Translations under genes and position numbers: made by a program
In this document: piece after piece, positions 9,210-16,539 of the stretch
Position numbering within the stretch: position 1 is the first letter of the stretch
How the letters are laid out: every line of letters begins with the position of its first letter
NCBI RefSeq assembly: GCF_951801035.1
Contig: NZ_CATOKT010000007.1
Length of the DNA stretch: 64,000 bases
Reading direction: 5' to 3' (one strand)
DNA from: Adlercreutzia sp910585575
Lineage (GTDB): Bacteria; Actinomycetota; Coriobacteriia; Coriobacteriales; Eggerthellaceae
Notes under the pieces: model-generated
What the model saw: only the letters and a program-made list of their open reading frames with translations
Told to the model about the DNA's origin: nothing
Databases searched by the model: none

Positions 9210-9980
9210 ATGACTCGCAAGAATCTTATCGCCGGCAATTGGAAGATGAACAACACCATTCCCGAGGCCGTGGTGCTGGCCCAGGAAATCTCCAACGGCA
9301 TTTACCCCGACATCCTCGACGAGGTGGACGTAGCCGTCTGCCCGCCTTTCGTTGACTTGAAGCCGGTGAAGTCGGTGTTCGAGTTCGATCGCGTCAACAT
9401 TGCCCTGGGCGCCCAGAACGTGTACTGGGAGCCGAAGGGGGCGTTCACCGGGGAAATTTCCATTCCCATGATCAAGGAGATCGGCTGCACCTACTGCATC
9501 GTGGGCCACTCCGAGCGTCGCCATCTGTTCGATGAGACGAATGAAGACGTGAACCTCAAGGTGCGCGCGCTCATCGAGGCCGGCATCGCCCCCATCATCT
9601 GCGTCGGCGAGTCGCTGTCCGTGCGTGACGAGGGCGTGTACCTGGACTTTGTGACGGCCCAGGTGCGGGCTGCCTATGCCGGGGTCGAGGCCGCCGATGC
9701 CGTGAACACGGTAGTGGCCTATGAGCCGGTGTGGGCCATCGGCACCGGGCGCACGGCCACGCCCGAGCAGGCCGAAGAGGTGTGCGCGGCCATTCGCGCC
9801 ACGCTGGCCGACCTGTTCGGCGTCGACGTGGCCGAACAGGTGCGCGTGCTCTACGGCGGTTCCATGAACGAGGGCAACGCCGAGCTGCTGCTGGCCGAGC
9901 CCGACATCGACGGCGGCCTCATCGGCGGTGCGGCCCTGAAGGCCTCCTCGTTCCTGGAAATTGTGAAAGCGGCCAAGTAG
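9210..9980 (+). CDS. tpiA: Triosephosphate isomerase
   Basis: Interconverts dihydroxyacetone phosphate and glyceraldehyde-3-phosphate. The 256-residue TIM barrel shows GNWKMNN at the start (active-site Asn/Lys), catalytic His in VGHSERRHLF (about residue 97), catalytic Glu in VAYEPVWAIGTGRTA (about residue 170) and phosphate-binding LYGGSMNEGN and GGAALKASSF. ATG 9210 is chosen because AAAGGA lies just upstream; the longer reading to 9159 adds a non-family leader. The gpmI gene follows after 13 bp. Confidence 0.97.
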   Translation: MTRKNLIAGNWKMNNTIPEAVVLAQEISNGIYPDILDEVDVAVCPPFVDLKPVKSVFEFDRVNIALGAQNVYWEPKGAFTGEISIPMIKEIGCTYCIVGHSERRHLFDETNEDVNLKVRALIEAGIAPIICVGESLSVRDEGVYLDFVTAQVRAAYAGVEAADAVNTVVAYEPVWAIGTGRTATPEQAEEVCAAIRATLADLFGVDVAEQVRVLYGGSMNEGNAELLLAEPDIDGGLIGGAALKASSFLEIVKAAK

Positions 9981-9993
9981 GGAGATTCGCGCT

Positions 9994-11571
9994 ATGTCTT
10001 TGACGAAGGAAGCCATGGTCGAACGAGGTCTGCGCCTTCCGGCCTGCCTCATCATTATGGACGGGTTCGGGTTGCAGGAGCCGGGGCCGGGCAACGCCAT
10101 ATCGCTGGCTGACACGCCGGTGCTCGACCGCCTGTTCGCCGAGGAGTCCATGACGCGCCTTGAGGCTTCGGGCGAGGCCGTGGGTCTGCCGGAAGGCCAA
10201 ATGGGCAACTCCGAGGTGGGCCACCTTAACATTGGCGCCGGGCGCGTGGTGTTCCAAGAGCTCACACGCATCAACCGGGCGTGCCGCGACGGTTCCCTTG
10301 CGGCGAATCCGGTGCTGCAAGAGGCCTTCGCTGCGGCTCAAAAGCCCGGAGCGGCACTCCATCTTATGGGGCTCGTCTCCGATGGCGGCGTCCATTCTTC
10401 CAATGAGCATCTCTACGGCCTCATCGATGCGGCCGTAGCGGCGGGTGTGGGCCATGTCATGATCCACTGCTTCATGGACGGCCGCGACGTGCCACCTTCC
10501 AGCGGCGCGGAGTATCTGCGCGAACTGGTGGATTACATCGAGCGCGCCCAAAGCGCCGCGCCGACGGGCACGGTTATCGAGATCGCCTCGGTGGAGGGAC
10601 GCTACTTCGCTATGGATCGCGACAATCGCTGGGAACGCGTCGAGCGCGCCTACGAGGCGGTCGTGAATGCCGATCCCTATCGCGATTTGGCAGCGGTGGC
10701 GGCCATGGAGGCTTCCTATGCCAGCGGTGTCACCGACGAGTTCGTCGAGCCCGTGGCGCTCGTGGAGCGCGGCATGGTCGACGGAGATACGGTGGTGTTC
10801 TTCAACTTCCGCCCCGATCGCGCCCGCGAGATCACCCGGGCTTTGGTCGATCCTGCCTTTGCCGGTTTCGCTCGCCGTCGCTGGCCCCAAGTGCACTTCG
10901 TCTGCCTGACGGAGTACGACCCCGATATTCCGGCGCCCATTGCCTTTGCCAAGGAGTTCCCCGAGCAGGTGTTGGCCGATGTGCTCGCCGAAGTGGGCCT
11001 TTCCCAGTACCACATCGCCGAGACCGAGAAGTACGCCCACGTGACGTTCTTCCTCAACGGCGGTCGCGAGGCCGAGAAGGCGGGGGAGAGCCGTAAATTG
11101 GTGGCAAGCCCTAAGGTGGCTACCTATGATTTGCAGCCCGAGATGAGCGAGCCGGAAGTGGCCGATACCCTGGCCGCCGCCATCGACGAGGGCGAGGCTG
11201 ACGTTTACATCGTGAACTTCGCCAATTGCGATATGGTGGGTCACACCGGCGTCGTCCAAGCGGCTAAGGAGGCTGTCGAGGCCGTGGACGCTGGCGTGGG
11301 CAAGGTGCTCGACGCCGTGCGCCGTCAGGGCGGCGTTGCTTTGGTGACCGCTGATCACGGCAATGCCGACTGCATGATCGCCGCAGACGGCACGCCCTTT
11401 ACGGCCCACACCACGGCTCCGGTGCCGCTCGTGCTGGTGGATGCAAGCGGAGCGGATCTGCGCCTGGACGGCCGCGAGGGACGTTTGGCCGATATCGCGC
11501 CGACGTTGCTGGCCATGATTGGTTTGGATGCTCCGACGGTCATGACGGGGGAGAACCTGCTCGCCTCGTAA
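9994..11571 (+). CDS. gpmI: 2,3-bisphosphoglycerate-independent phosphoglycerate mutase
   Basis: Mn-dependent enzyme of the alkaline phosphatase superfamily interconverting 3- and 2-phosphoglycerate. At 525 residues it is family-sized. The metal site DGFG near residue 24, nucleophile Ser in GNSEVGHLNIGAG (about residue 72), HCFMDGRDVPP, GRYFAMDRD, FNFRPDRARE, EKYAHVTFF, DMVGHTG and VTADHGNAD give the complete catalytic set. The RBS TAGGGAGA overlaps the end of tpiA. It completes triose conversion to 2-phosphoglycerate; enolase is not in this window. Confidence 0.96.
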   Translation: MSLTKEAMVERGLRLPACLIIMDGFGLQEPGPGNAISLADTPVLDRLFAEESMTRLEASGEAVGLPEGQMGNSEVGHLNIGAGRVVFQELTRINRACRDGSLAANPVLQEAFAAAQKPGAALHLMGLVSDGGVHSSNEHLYGLIDAAVAAGVGHVMIHCFMDGRDVPPSSGAEYLRELVDYIERAQSAAPTGTVIEIASVEGRYFAMDRDNRWERVERAYEAVVNADPYRDLAAVAAMEASYASGVTDEFVEPVALVERGMVDGDTVVFFNFRPDRAREITRALVDPAFAGFARRRWPQVHFVCLTEYDPDIPAPIAFAKEFPEQVLADVLAEVGLSQYHIAETEKYAHVTFFLNGGREAEKAGESRKLVASPKVATYDLQPEMSEPEVADTLAAAIDEGEADVYIVNFANCDMVGHTGVVQAAKEAVEAVDAGVGKVLDAVRRQGGVALVTADHGNADCMIAADGTPFTAHTTAPVPLVLVDASGADLRLDGREGRLADIAPTLLAMIGLDAPTVMTGENLLAS

Positions 11572-11586
11572 TGATGGCGCTGCTCG

Positions 11587-11623
11587 CAGGAGGTGCTGCC
11601 CGCCCAGGCCTCCTGTGGGCAGC
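11587..11623 (+). other. Overlapping alternative hairpins after gpmI
   Basis: CAGGAGG (11587) can pair with CCTCCTG (11609), and GCTGCCC (11595) with GGGCAGC (11617, again at ~11634). The pairings interleave, so they are mutually exclusive. There is no T-run. Confidence 0.35.
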
Positions 11624-11647
11624 TTGCGGACGTTGGGCAGCGGTGCC

Positions 11648-11676
11648 TTGAAAGCCCCTGTTCCATCCGTTATACT
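11648..11676 (+). promoter_or_regulatory. Promoter of secG
   Basis: TTGAAA (11648-11653), 17-bp spacer, TATACT (11671-11676). This is a strong vegetative promoter about 49 bp before the secG start. Confidence 0.75.
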
Positions 11677-11724
11677 AAGCGACTTGTGTACGCAGAAGCA
11701 TTCTGAAGAAAGAAGCGTGAAATT

Positions 11725-11979
11725 TTGAACCCCTTGGTTATCGTTTTTCTCGTGCTGCTGGTTCTGTCCGGCATTGGCCTGATTATTTTCATCCTCATGC
11801 ACTCCGGCAAGGGCACGGGCATCTCCGATATGATCGCCAGCTCTATGTACTCGACGCAGACGGGCACGAGCATTATCGAGAAGAACCTCGACCGCATTAC
11901 CATTGGCTGCGCCGTGGTGTTCCTTGTTTCGCTGCTGGTGCTCATGGTCATTTATCCTCACGGCACCATTTCCCAGTAA
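11725..11979 (+). CDS. secG: SecG, preprotein translocase subunit
   Basis: An 84-residue membrane protein with two hydrophobic helices (about residues 3-24 and 57-78) joined by a loop containing HSGKGTGISDMI, the SecG signature, and ending in a short tail. SecG assists SecYE/SecA in moving proteins through the membrane. Translation starts at TTG 11725 (NPLVIVFLV follows), preceded by an A/G-rich RBS (GAAGAAAGAAG). The gap-pgk-tpiA-secG order is conserved in many Gram-positives; here gpmI is inserted and secG has its own promoter. Confidence 0.9.
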   Translation: MNPLVIVFLVLLVLSGIGLIIFILMHSGKGTGISDMIASSMYSTQTGTSIIEKNLDRITIGCAVVFLVSLLVLMVIYPHGTISQ

Positions 11980-11993
11980 TTGCAAATTTCTTC

Positions 11994-12021
11994 TTGCAAC
12001 GACGATGGCTTCTGTTAGAAT
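11994..12021 (+). promoter_or_regulatory. Promoter of tRNA-Leu
   Basis: TTGCAA (11994-11999), 16-bp spacer, TAGAAT (12016-12021). A 7-bp inverted repeat CGACGAT/ATCGTCG (12000-12006, 12023-12029) brackets the -10. Confidence 0.6.
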
Positions 12022-12042
12022 AATCGTCGCTGTAAAAAGCAC

Positions 12043-12131
12043 GTCGGAGTGGTGGAACGGCAGACACGCTAGCTTGAGGTGCTAGTGCCCATTTACCGGG
12101 TGTGCGGGTTCAAATCCCGCCTCCGACACCA
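12043..12131 (+). tRNA. tRNA-Leu (GAG)
   Basis: Acceptor stem GTCGGAG/CTCCGAC, anticodon stem CTAGC/GCTAG with loop TTGAGGT (anticodon GAG), long class II variable arm, T-loop GGTTCAAATCC, and encoded CCA at 12129-12131. Confidence 0.95.
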
Positions 12132-12139
12132 TTATCAAT

Positions 12140-12163
12140 AAAGGGCCCGTAGGGCCCTTTTTT
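12140..12163 (+). terminator. Intrinsic terminator after tRNA-Leu
   Basis: AAAGGGCCC (12140-12148), loop GTA, GGGCCCTTT (12152-12160) and further T residues. Confidence 0.85.
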
Positions 12164-12168
12164 GATAT

Positions 12169-12305
12169 CGACGCTGCGGCTCCGACAGGCACCTGGCCTT
12201 GCCCCTTGTTTGGGGCGCGGCGTTGGCCGAAGCCAACTTGGCCCCAAGGCGGGGCAATTCCAGGCACCTGTCGAACCCTCGCTGACTTCCTTGGGCGAAC
12301 CTGGG
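12169..12305. repeat. Structured repeat family 1, copy 1
   Basis: A 137-bp element also present at 24506-24642. Outer arms CGACAGG/CCTGTCG and TTGCCCC/GGGGCAA are identical in both copies. Inner arms differ in sequence but still pair: here GTTGGC-CGAA-GCCAAC nested inside TTGGGGC/GCCCCAA. Conserved flanks are GACGCTGCGG on the left and ACCCTCGCTGA plus GGCGAACCT on the right. It lies between the tRNA-Leu terminator and the cation-efflux gene. No ORF. Confidence 0.85.
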
Positions 12306-12343
12306 CGTCATATCTGGTTCAGTGGTAAGAGATAGTGGTTATT

Positions 12344-13255
12344 ATGGACTCACATACTTTGAAGAGCACCCATTCCCGCCAGGTGGAGCGCGTCCTGTGG
12401 ATCGTGCTGGTGCTGAACTTGGTGGTAGCGGCGGCCAAGTACTTCTACGGCCTGGCTTCCCAGTCGGCGTCGATGCAGGCCGACGGCATCCACTCGGTGT
12501 TCGATTCCGTTGGCAACGTCATTGGCCTAGTGGGTATCAGCTTGGCTGCCCGGCCGGCTGACGAGGGGCACCCCTATGGCCATTCCAAGTTTGAAACCTA
12601 CGGGTCGCTTGTTATCGGAGTGCTGCTGCTGCTCGCCGCTTTCGAGGTGGGCTCCTCGGCGGTGGGGAAGTTGGTCAGCGGCACCTATACGGCCCAGGTA
12701 ACCCCGGTATCGTTTGTGGTCATGGTGGGTACCTTGGTGGTGAATCTGGGCGTGACGATGTACGAGCGCCGCGCCGGCAAGCGGCTCAAGAGTGAGATTC
12801 TTGCGGCTGATGCGGCTCACACGCTCTCCGACGCCTTCGTGTCCATCGGCGTCATCGTGGGTCTGGCGCTGGTGGTGGCGGGCTTTCCCATGGCCGACCC
12901 CATCATGGCGCTCTTCGTGACCGTGGCGATTCTCATCACGGCTGCGGGGGTGTTCCGCACGGGGCTGCGCACCTTGTCCGATCATGCCTGCATTCCCGCT
13001 GAGAAAGTGGTGGCGTCGGGCAGCACGGTGCCGGGCATTATCGAGGTGCACTGCGTGCGCACGCGCGGCACCGAAGCTGAAGTCTACTGCGATTTGCATG
13101 CCCTCGTCGATCCCGCTATGACGGTGCTTGAGGCGCACCACCTAGGGGACTTGGTCGAAGCGCGCATTAAACGCGACTTTCCCCAAGTGAAGGAAGTCCT
13201 CGTGCACATCGAGCCCTATGGCGCCGACGAGACGGCCGAGGAGCAGCGCGGCTAG
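12344..13255 (+). CDS. Cation diffusion facilitator (CDF) family metal efflux transporter
   Basis: A 303-residue inner-membrane H+/divalent-metal antiporter (Zn, Mn or Fe). About six membrane helices are followed by a cytoplasmic C-terminal domain. The two metal-site motifs are visible: ADGIHSVFDS (about residues 45-54) and DAAHTLSDAF (about 153-162), each with the H-x3-D spacing, plus DEGHPYGHSKFE between them. ATG 12344 was chosen over GTG 12335 because the AAGAGA RBS is too close to the latter. The stop codon overlaps that of the convergent gene at 13252. Specificity cannot be read from sequence; the nearby Mn-riboswitch-controlled terC makes Mn worth considering. Confidence 0.9.
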   Translation: MDSHTLKSTHSRQVERVLWIVLVLNLVVAAAKYFYGLASQSASMQADGIHSVFDSVGNVIGLVGISLAARPADEGHPYGHSKFETYGSLVIGVLLLLAAFEVGSSAVGKLVSGTYTAQVTPVSFVVMVGTLVVNLGVTMYERRAGKRLKSEILAADAAHTLSDAFVSIGVIVGLALVVAGFPMADPIMALFVTVAILITAAGVFRTGLRTLSDHACIPAEKVVASGSTVPGIIEVHCVRTRGTEAEVYCDLHALVDPAMTVLEAHHLGDLVEARIKRDFPQVKEVLVHIEPYGADETAEEQRG

Positions 13256-13653
13256 TTGCCTTCGTCGTTGCCGCTGGGCAGCGCGGCGGCGGTTTGAGCG
13301 AGCTTGTCGTAGTTCCATCCCTTGCTGTAGTTCGGAGGCAGGGTGACGGCATAGCGCGCGCCGCAGTGGGGGCAGATGACGGCTGTGCCCTTTTTGGGGC
13401 GGAACATCCAATACAGCACCAGCACCGTGAGCAGCGACACGACGGCAGAGAGGACTACGAGCATTTCCATGAGGCCCCTATCGGCGGTGTCGCCTGTGGT
13501 GGCAAAGGCCAGGGCTACGAGCACCCAAATGCCTGCAATATAGACGATGATGCCGGCTACGAGCACTTTCGCGACGCCGGTGGTGGGGAGTTTCCCCTCA
13601 AATTGCGTGGCGGCTTGGCCGCAGGTTTCGCATGCTACCGTCTTCGTGTTCAT
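13252..13653 (-). CDS. Small membrane protein with split zinc ribbon
   Basis: A 133-residue protein, ATG at 13653. It has an N-terminal CETCG pair (residues ~8-11), two hydrophobic helices (about 28-50 and 62-82), and a C-terminal CPHCG pair (about 94-97) followed by a soluble tail. The two CxxC knuckles, one on each side of a helical hairpin, could form a zinc ribbon on one membrane face. No enzymatic motif is visible and I do not recognise a named family. Its stop codon overlaps the stop of the CDF transporter (convergent). The longer upstream reading runs through tRNA-Gly and is rejected. Confidence 0.75.
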   Translation of the reverse strand: MNTKTVACETCGQAATQFEGKLPTTGVAKVLVAGIIVYIAGIWVLVALAFATTGDTADRGLMEMLVVLSAVVSLLTVLVLYWMFRPKKGTAVICPHCGARYAVTLPPNYSKGWNYDKLAQTAAALPSGNDEGN

Positions 13654-13728
13654 GGCGCTCCCGTCGTTTCGGCGTTTCACGTCGGAGCCAGCATAGCATC
13701 TTGAAAGGTTTTTGGGCAGTAGCACAAA

Positions 13729-13756
13729 GAAAAAAGCTCCCAAGAAGGGAGCTTTT
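13729..13756 (-). terminator. Terminator of the Gly-Cys-Gly tRNA cluster
   Basis: On the minus strand AAAAGCTCCC pairs with GGGAGCTTTT around a 5-base loop and runs into further T residues. Confidence 0.8.
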
Positions 13757-13763
13757 GAAGTTC

Positions 13764-13839
13764 TGGAGCGGACAACGGGATTCGAACCCGCGACCCTCAC
13801 CTTGGCAAGGTGATGCTCTACCAGCTGAGCCATGTCCGC
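13764..13839 (-). tRNA. tRNA-Gly (GCC), copy 1
   Basis: Acceptor GCGGACA/TGTCCGC, anticodon loop TTGCCAA (GCC), T-loop GGTTCGAATCC, encoded CCA (plus-strand TGG at 13764-13766). Identical over all 76 bases to the copy at 13992. Confidence 0.95.
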
Positions 13840-13852
13840 AAAAGGTACCAGT

Positions 13853-13926
13853 TGGAGGCGACGCCCGGATTCGAACCGGGGGTGAAGGCTTTGCAGGCCT
13901 CTGCCTTACCACTTGGCCACGTCGCC
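13853..13926 (-). tRNA. tRNA-Cys (GCA)
   Basis: Acceptor GGCGACG/CGTCGCC, anticodon loop CTGCAAA (GCA), T-loop GGTTCGAATCC, encoded CCA. Lies between two identical tRNA-Gly genes. Confidence 0.95.
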
Positions 13927-13947
13927 AATTCCTGGCTTCTGTCATTG

Positions 13948-13981
13948 AAAAGGCCGGTCAAACAAGCGCCTGACCGGCCTT
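13948..13981 (-). terminator. Hairpin/terminator between tRNA-Gly copy 2 and tRNA-Cys
   Basis: 11-bp perfect stem AAGGCCGGTCA/TGACCGGCCTT (plus 13950-13960 and 13971-13981) followed on the minus strand by a short T-run (TTTTC). It could terminate the upstream tRNA-Gly or act as a processing signal. Confidence 0.6.
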
Positions 13982-13991
13982 CTGATGACAA

Positions 13992-14067
13992 TGGAGCGGA
14001 CAACGGGATTCGAACCCGCGACCCTCACCTTGGCAAGGTGATGCTCTACCAGCTGAGCCATGTCCGC
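13992..14067 (-). tRNA. tRNA-Gly (GCC), copy 2
   Basis: Same 76-base sequence as copy 1, including encoded CCA; anticodon GCC. First gene of the minus-strand tRNA cluster. Confidence 0.95.
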
Positions 14068-14080
14068 ATCGCGAGGAAAT

Positions 14081-14109
14081 ACTATACGGGATGCCCGGGC
14101 GGGATGCAA
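14081..14109 (-). promoter_or_regulatory. Promoter of the tRNA cluster
   Basis: On the minus strand TTGCAT, 17-bp spacer, TATAGT, ending 13 bp before tRNA-Gly copy 2. Confidence 0.75.
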
Positions 14110-14160
14110 GACCCAATTTCGAAAAATTTCGCGATTCCCGATAAATGGCAGGGGAGGGCG

Positions 14161-15069
14161 CTACTCTACGCGCTCTCCGTTCACGATGGCCGCGTCGACG
14201 CGCTTCTGAGCGCGCTCGCCGACTTGCTGGGGCGCGGCTCCTGCTTCGGCTTGGGCCACAGCGTCGGCGATGGCCTGATCGGCCAGCTCCTTCTTCCAGG
14301 CAGTCAGGCGAGCGTTGAAGGCCATTTGGATAAACTCGAGAACAACGGCGAAGATCATGGCGAAGTAGACCATGAGCTTCTCCACATGCATGTCGAGCAG
14401 CTCGATGTCGGTGTGCAGGCCGGCCGAGTCAAGCACGAGCAGGACGCCGATGGCCGTGATGAAGACCAGGGCGAGGATTTTCATCTCGGGATGGGAATTG
14501 ATGAAGTTGGAAATGGGATCGATGAAGATCATCATGATGATGACGGCGATCATGACGGCCAGAATCATAACGATGAGGTGCTCGGCCAGGCCCACGGCGG
14601 TAATCACCGAGTCGATGGAGAAGACAAGGTCCATCACCATAATAGTGCCCACTGCCTGGGGAAGCGAGATGAGGTGGCGCGCCTTGTGCTCTTCGGAGGT
14701 CTCGGCCTTGATTTCCGTGAGGGCCAAGACATCGATCAGCTCTTTGATGCCCTTATAGATAAGGTAGGCGCCGCCCAGGAGCATGACGATATCACGCACC
14801 GAGAACCCATGGGAATAGCCGCCCAGCTCCAAGGTGAACAGGGGAGTGGTCATGTGCACCAAGTAGGAAGCGAAGCAAAGGAAAAGGATGCGCATGACCA
14901 GGGCGCCCGCCAGGCCGAGCTTACGGCCGATGTGCTGCTTTTCCTTCGGAAGGCGATTCGTGGTGATGGAGATGAACACCAAGTTGTCGACGCCAAGCAC
15001 AATTTCCAAGAAGATCAGCGTCAGCAGGCTGATCCAGGCCTCTGGTGTCAAGAATATTGATAGATCCAC
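14161..15069 (-). CDS. TerC/Alx family integral membrane protein, probable Mn exporter
   Basis: A 302-residue polytopic protein of the TerC superfamily. Family marks are EIVLGVDNLVFISITTNRLP (about residues 22-41) and VMDLVFSIDSVITAVGLAEH (about 148-167), each with acidic residues inside membrane helices that are thought to bind metal. TerC/Alx proteins act in Mn2+ homeostasis and in loading exported metalloenzymes. A charged Ala/Gln-rich C-terminal tail follows the last helix. Start is GTG 15069 because AGGAGGA lies just upstream; the longer form (15123) lies in the riboswitch leader. Transcription passes a yybP-ykoY riboswitch with a terminator, supporting the Mn assignment. Confidence 0.9.
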   Translation of the reverse strand: MDLSIFLTPEAWISLLTLIFLEIVLGVDNLVFISITTNRLPKEKQHIGRKLGLAGALVMRILFLCFASYLVHMTTPLFTLELGGYSHGFSVRDIVMLLGGAYLIYKGIKELIDVLALTEIKAETSEEHKARHLISLPQAVGTIMVMDLVFSIDSVITAVGLAEHLIVMILAVMIAVIIMMIFIDPISNFINSHPEMKILALVFITAIGVLLVLDSAGLHTDIELLDMHVEKLMVYFAMIFAVVLEFIQMAFNARLTAWKKELADQAIADAVAQAEAGAAPQQVGERAQKRVDAAIVNGERVE

Positions 15070-15109
15070 GATTTCCTCCTCGGTCGCGTCTTTTCTGTTT
15101 CCTGCCAAC

Positions 15110-15165
15110 AAAAAAAGACTCATGGTGCAGCCCTGACGGATTTCCTCAAGTCTGCACCATGAGTC
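15110..15165 (-). terminator. Riboswitch-controlled intrinsic terminator upstream of terC
   Basis: 14-bp perfect stem: minus-strand GACTCATGGTGCAG (plus 15152-15165) pairs with its complement (plus 15117-15130), followed by seven T residues. Its first arm contains the 3' strand of the aptamer P1 helix. Confidence 0.9.
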
Positions 15166-15272
15166 TCGCTCATTAAGGCTCGCCAGACTACGTGTATATT
15201 CTTGCGAAGTAAACCGTAGCCATGATGTTGAACGAGCCGCAAATCCTTGCCAGCTACTCCCCCATGGGGCAG
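15152..15272 (-). promoter_or_regulatory. yybP-ykoY manganese riboswitch aptamer
   Basis: The minus strand shows GGGGAGTAGC directly after the P1 5' strand, then GGCTACGG and the second loop motif TGGCGAGCC, the two conserved metal-binding internal loops of the yybP-ykoY class. P1 is CTGCCCCATG (plus 15263-15272) with CATGGTGCAG (plus 15152-15161), 9 of 10 pairs. The P1 3' strand is also the terminator's first arm. Mn2+-stabilised aptamer should therefore block termination: an ON switch for terC. Confidence 0.85.
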
Positions 15273-15305
15273 GTTTATGCTAACAGAGAGGTTCGGGGTA
15301 AGCAA

Positions 15306-15314
15306 TGGTATAAT
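15306..15314 (+). promoter_or_regulatory. Extended -10 promoter of the gene at 15350
   Basis: TGG followed by a consensus TATAAT (15309-15314), 35 bp before the ATG. No clear -35, as expected for an extended -10 promoter. Confidence 0.55.
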
Positions 15315-15349
15315 CGGCCGCAGTAACGAGTTCAACCAGGAGCATCTTC

Positions 15350-16276
15350 ATGACCCAACCTTCAGAGCAGCCGTCTCTCGACCCTTCGATCGAGGAGGCT
15401 TCCCCGAATACCGTTGCCGAAACGTCCGAACGGCCCCGCCGCGGCGCCAGCCACGCCCGGGGCGGTCACGAGGCCCAGCCCCGTGCCCGGCGCAGCTTCA
15501 CGAGCCTCTTTCACCGCGAGAAAAGCCAAGTTACCATTGGTGATGTGCGCTATTACGACGGCGCTGAGCTCTCGCGTCCTCTGGAAATGCCCTCGCGGGT
15601 GCGCCTGGTCATGTACGGCGCTATGGCGGTGGCGGCCCTTCTGGGCGCCTTGTTTTTGGTGAACTATTTCGACGGCATTATGAACGAGCCGCTGCGCCAG
15701 CAGCAGACCCTTCAAGAGAATTTGACGCGGGAGGTGGCCCTCGATCTGCCCTCTCTTGCGAGCCTCATGCCGCGCTCCGACGAGAAGATCATGGCGGCGC
15801 TGAGCAAGAAGGACTACACCCTCTACGAGCGCACGCCCATCGGCACCGATCCCGACGGCGGGTTCGAGGTCATCAAGCTGCCCGAGGGCGTCTCGCTTGA
15901 AGAGGCCGGGGCCATGTACCTGCAGGGCGTCGACAAGCTCTCGGCGCCCGATGCGGTCAAGTTGCTGAAGGGCGCGTGGACGCTCACCGTCACGCGCAAG
16001 AACGGCACCTCCATGCGCCTGCGCTATGCCGACTTCGATTCGGGCACGCTGGAGAAAGCCGTGCAGAACGCCATGGCAGCGGAAGGGCTGGAGAATGCCA
16101 CGGTGGAGGATTCCGGTGTCGACGATTCGGGCAACACCTATCAAACGGGCACCGTGACGGATAAGAAGGACCGCACCTACACCTGGCGCGTCTCGGTGAT
16201 CGAGCTGTCCGAGGTATACGATATCTCGGGCCTGCCGAACACGGCTTACTTCGTGGGTATTCGCTTCAGCGCCTAA
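15350..16276 (+). CDS. Membrane-anchored protein of unknown function
   Basis: A 308-residue protein with a hydrophilic, Arg/Pro/Glu-rich cytoplasmic tail (residues 1-80), a single membrane helix (about 84-106, VRLVMYGAMAVAALLGALFL) and an extracytoplasmic domain of about 200 residues with no catalytic motif that I recognise. There is no Cys lipobox or signal-peptidase site, so it probably stays as a type II anchored protein. It has its own promoter and terminator and is therefore monocistronic. The start is the ATG at 15350. A cell-envelope role is only an inference from topology. Confidence 0.75.
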   Translation: MTQPSEQPSLDPSIEEASPNTVAETSERPRRGASHARGGHEAQPRARRSFTSLFHREKSQVTIGDVRYYDGAELSRPLEMPSRVRLVMYGAMAVAALLGALFLVNYFDGIMNEPLRQQQTLQENLTREVALDLPSLASLMPRSDEKIMAALSKKDYTLYERTPIGTDPDGGFEVIKLPEGVSLEEAGAMYLQGVDKLSAPDAVKLLKGAWTLTVTRKNGTSMRLRYADFDSGTLEKAVQNAMAAEGLENATVEDSGVDDSGNTYQTGTVTDKKDRTYTWRVSVIELSEVYDISGLPNTAYFVGIRFSA

Positions 16277-16280
16277 GAGA

Positions 16281-16315
16281 AAACTCGACGCCGATCATCG
16301 GCGTCGAGTGCTTTT
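16281..16315 (+). terminator. Terminator of the gene at 15350
   Basis: 12-bp perfect stem ACTCGACGCCGA/TCGGCGTCGAGT (16283-16294, 16298-16309) with a 3-base loop, then CTTTT. Confidence 0.8.
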
Positions 16316-16363
16316 CGGGGCGGAATACTTCGTGCGGTATTTGCCCGTGACAGTTCAAAGAAC

Positions 16364-16396
16364 AAAAAAGAGGTCAGACTTTTAGGTCTGACCTCT
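16364..16396 (-). terminator. Terminator of tRNA-Val
   Basis: 11-bp stem AGAGGTCAGAC/GTCTGACCTCT with T-run on the minus strand (complement of AAAAAA at 16364-16369). Confidence 0.85.
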
Positions 16397-16403
16397 GAAT
16401 GTG

Positions 16404-16478
16404 TGGTGCGCGATGCAAGATTTGAACTTGCGGCCCCCACCGTGTCAAGGTGATGCTCTCCCCCTGAGCTAATCGCGC
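16404..16478 (-). tRNA. tRNA-Val (GAC)
   Basis: Acceptor GCGCGAT/ATCGCGC, anticodon loop TTGACAC (GAC), T-loop AGTTCAAATCT, encoded CCA. Confidence 0.93.
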
Positions 16479-16511
16479 ATAAGGGCAACGTATCCGTTGC
16501 AGCGAGTAAGA

Positions 16512-16539
16512 ATTCTATCAGAATGCGCGAGTCTGTCAA
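16512..16539 (-). promoter_or_regulatory. Promoter of tRNA-Val
   Basis: Minus strand: consensus TTGACA, 16-bp spacer, TAGAAT. The best promoter seen in the window. A 7-bp AT-rich hairpin (GAGTTTT/AAAACTC, ~16541-16559) lies just beyond it. Confidence 0.85.

Noticed and set aside
11587..11623. H-type pseudoknot after gpmI
   Set aside because: Pairings interleave correctly, but the one-base linkers cannot span 7-bp helices, so alternative hairpins are more likely.
13810..15060. 416-codon plus-strand frame crossing the tRNA cluster
   Set aside because: It runs through two tRNA genes and lies antisense to terC, which has clear family motifs, an RBS and a riboswitch.
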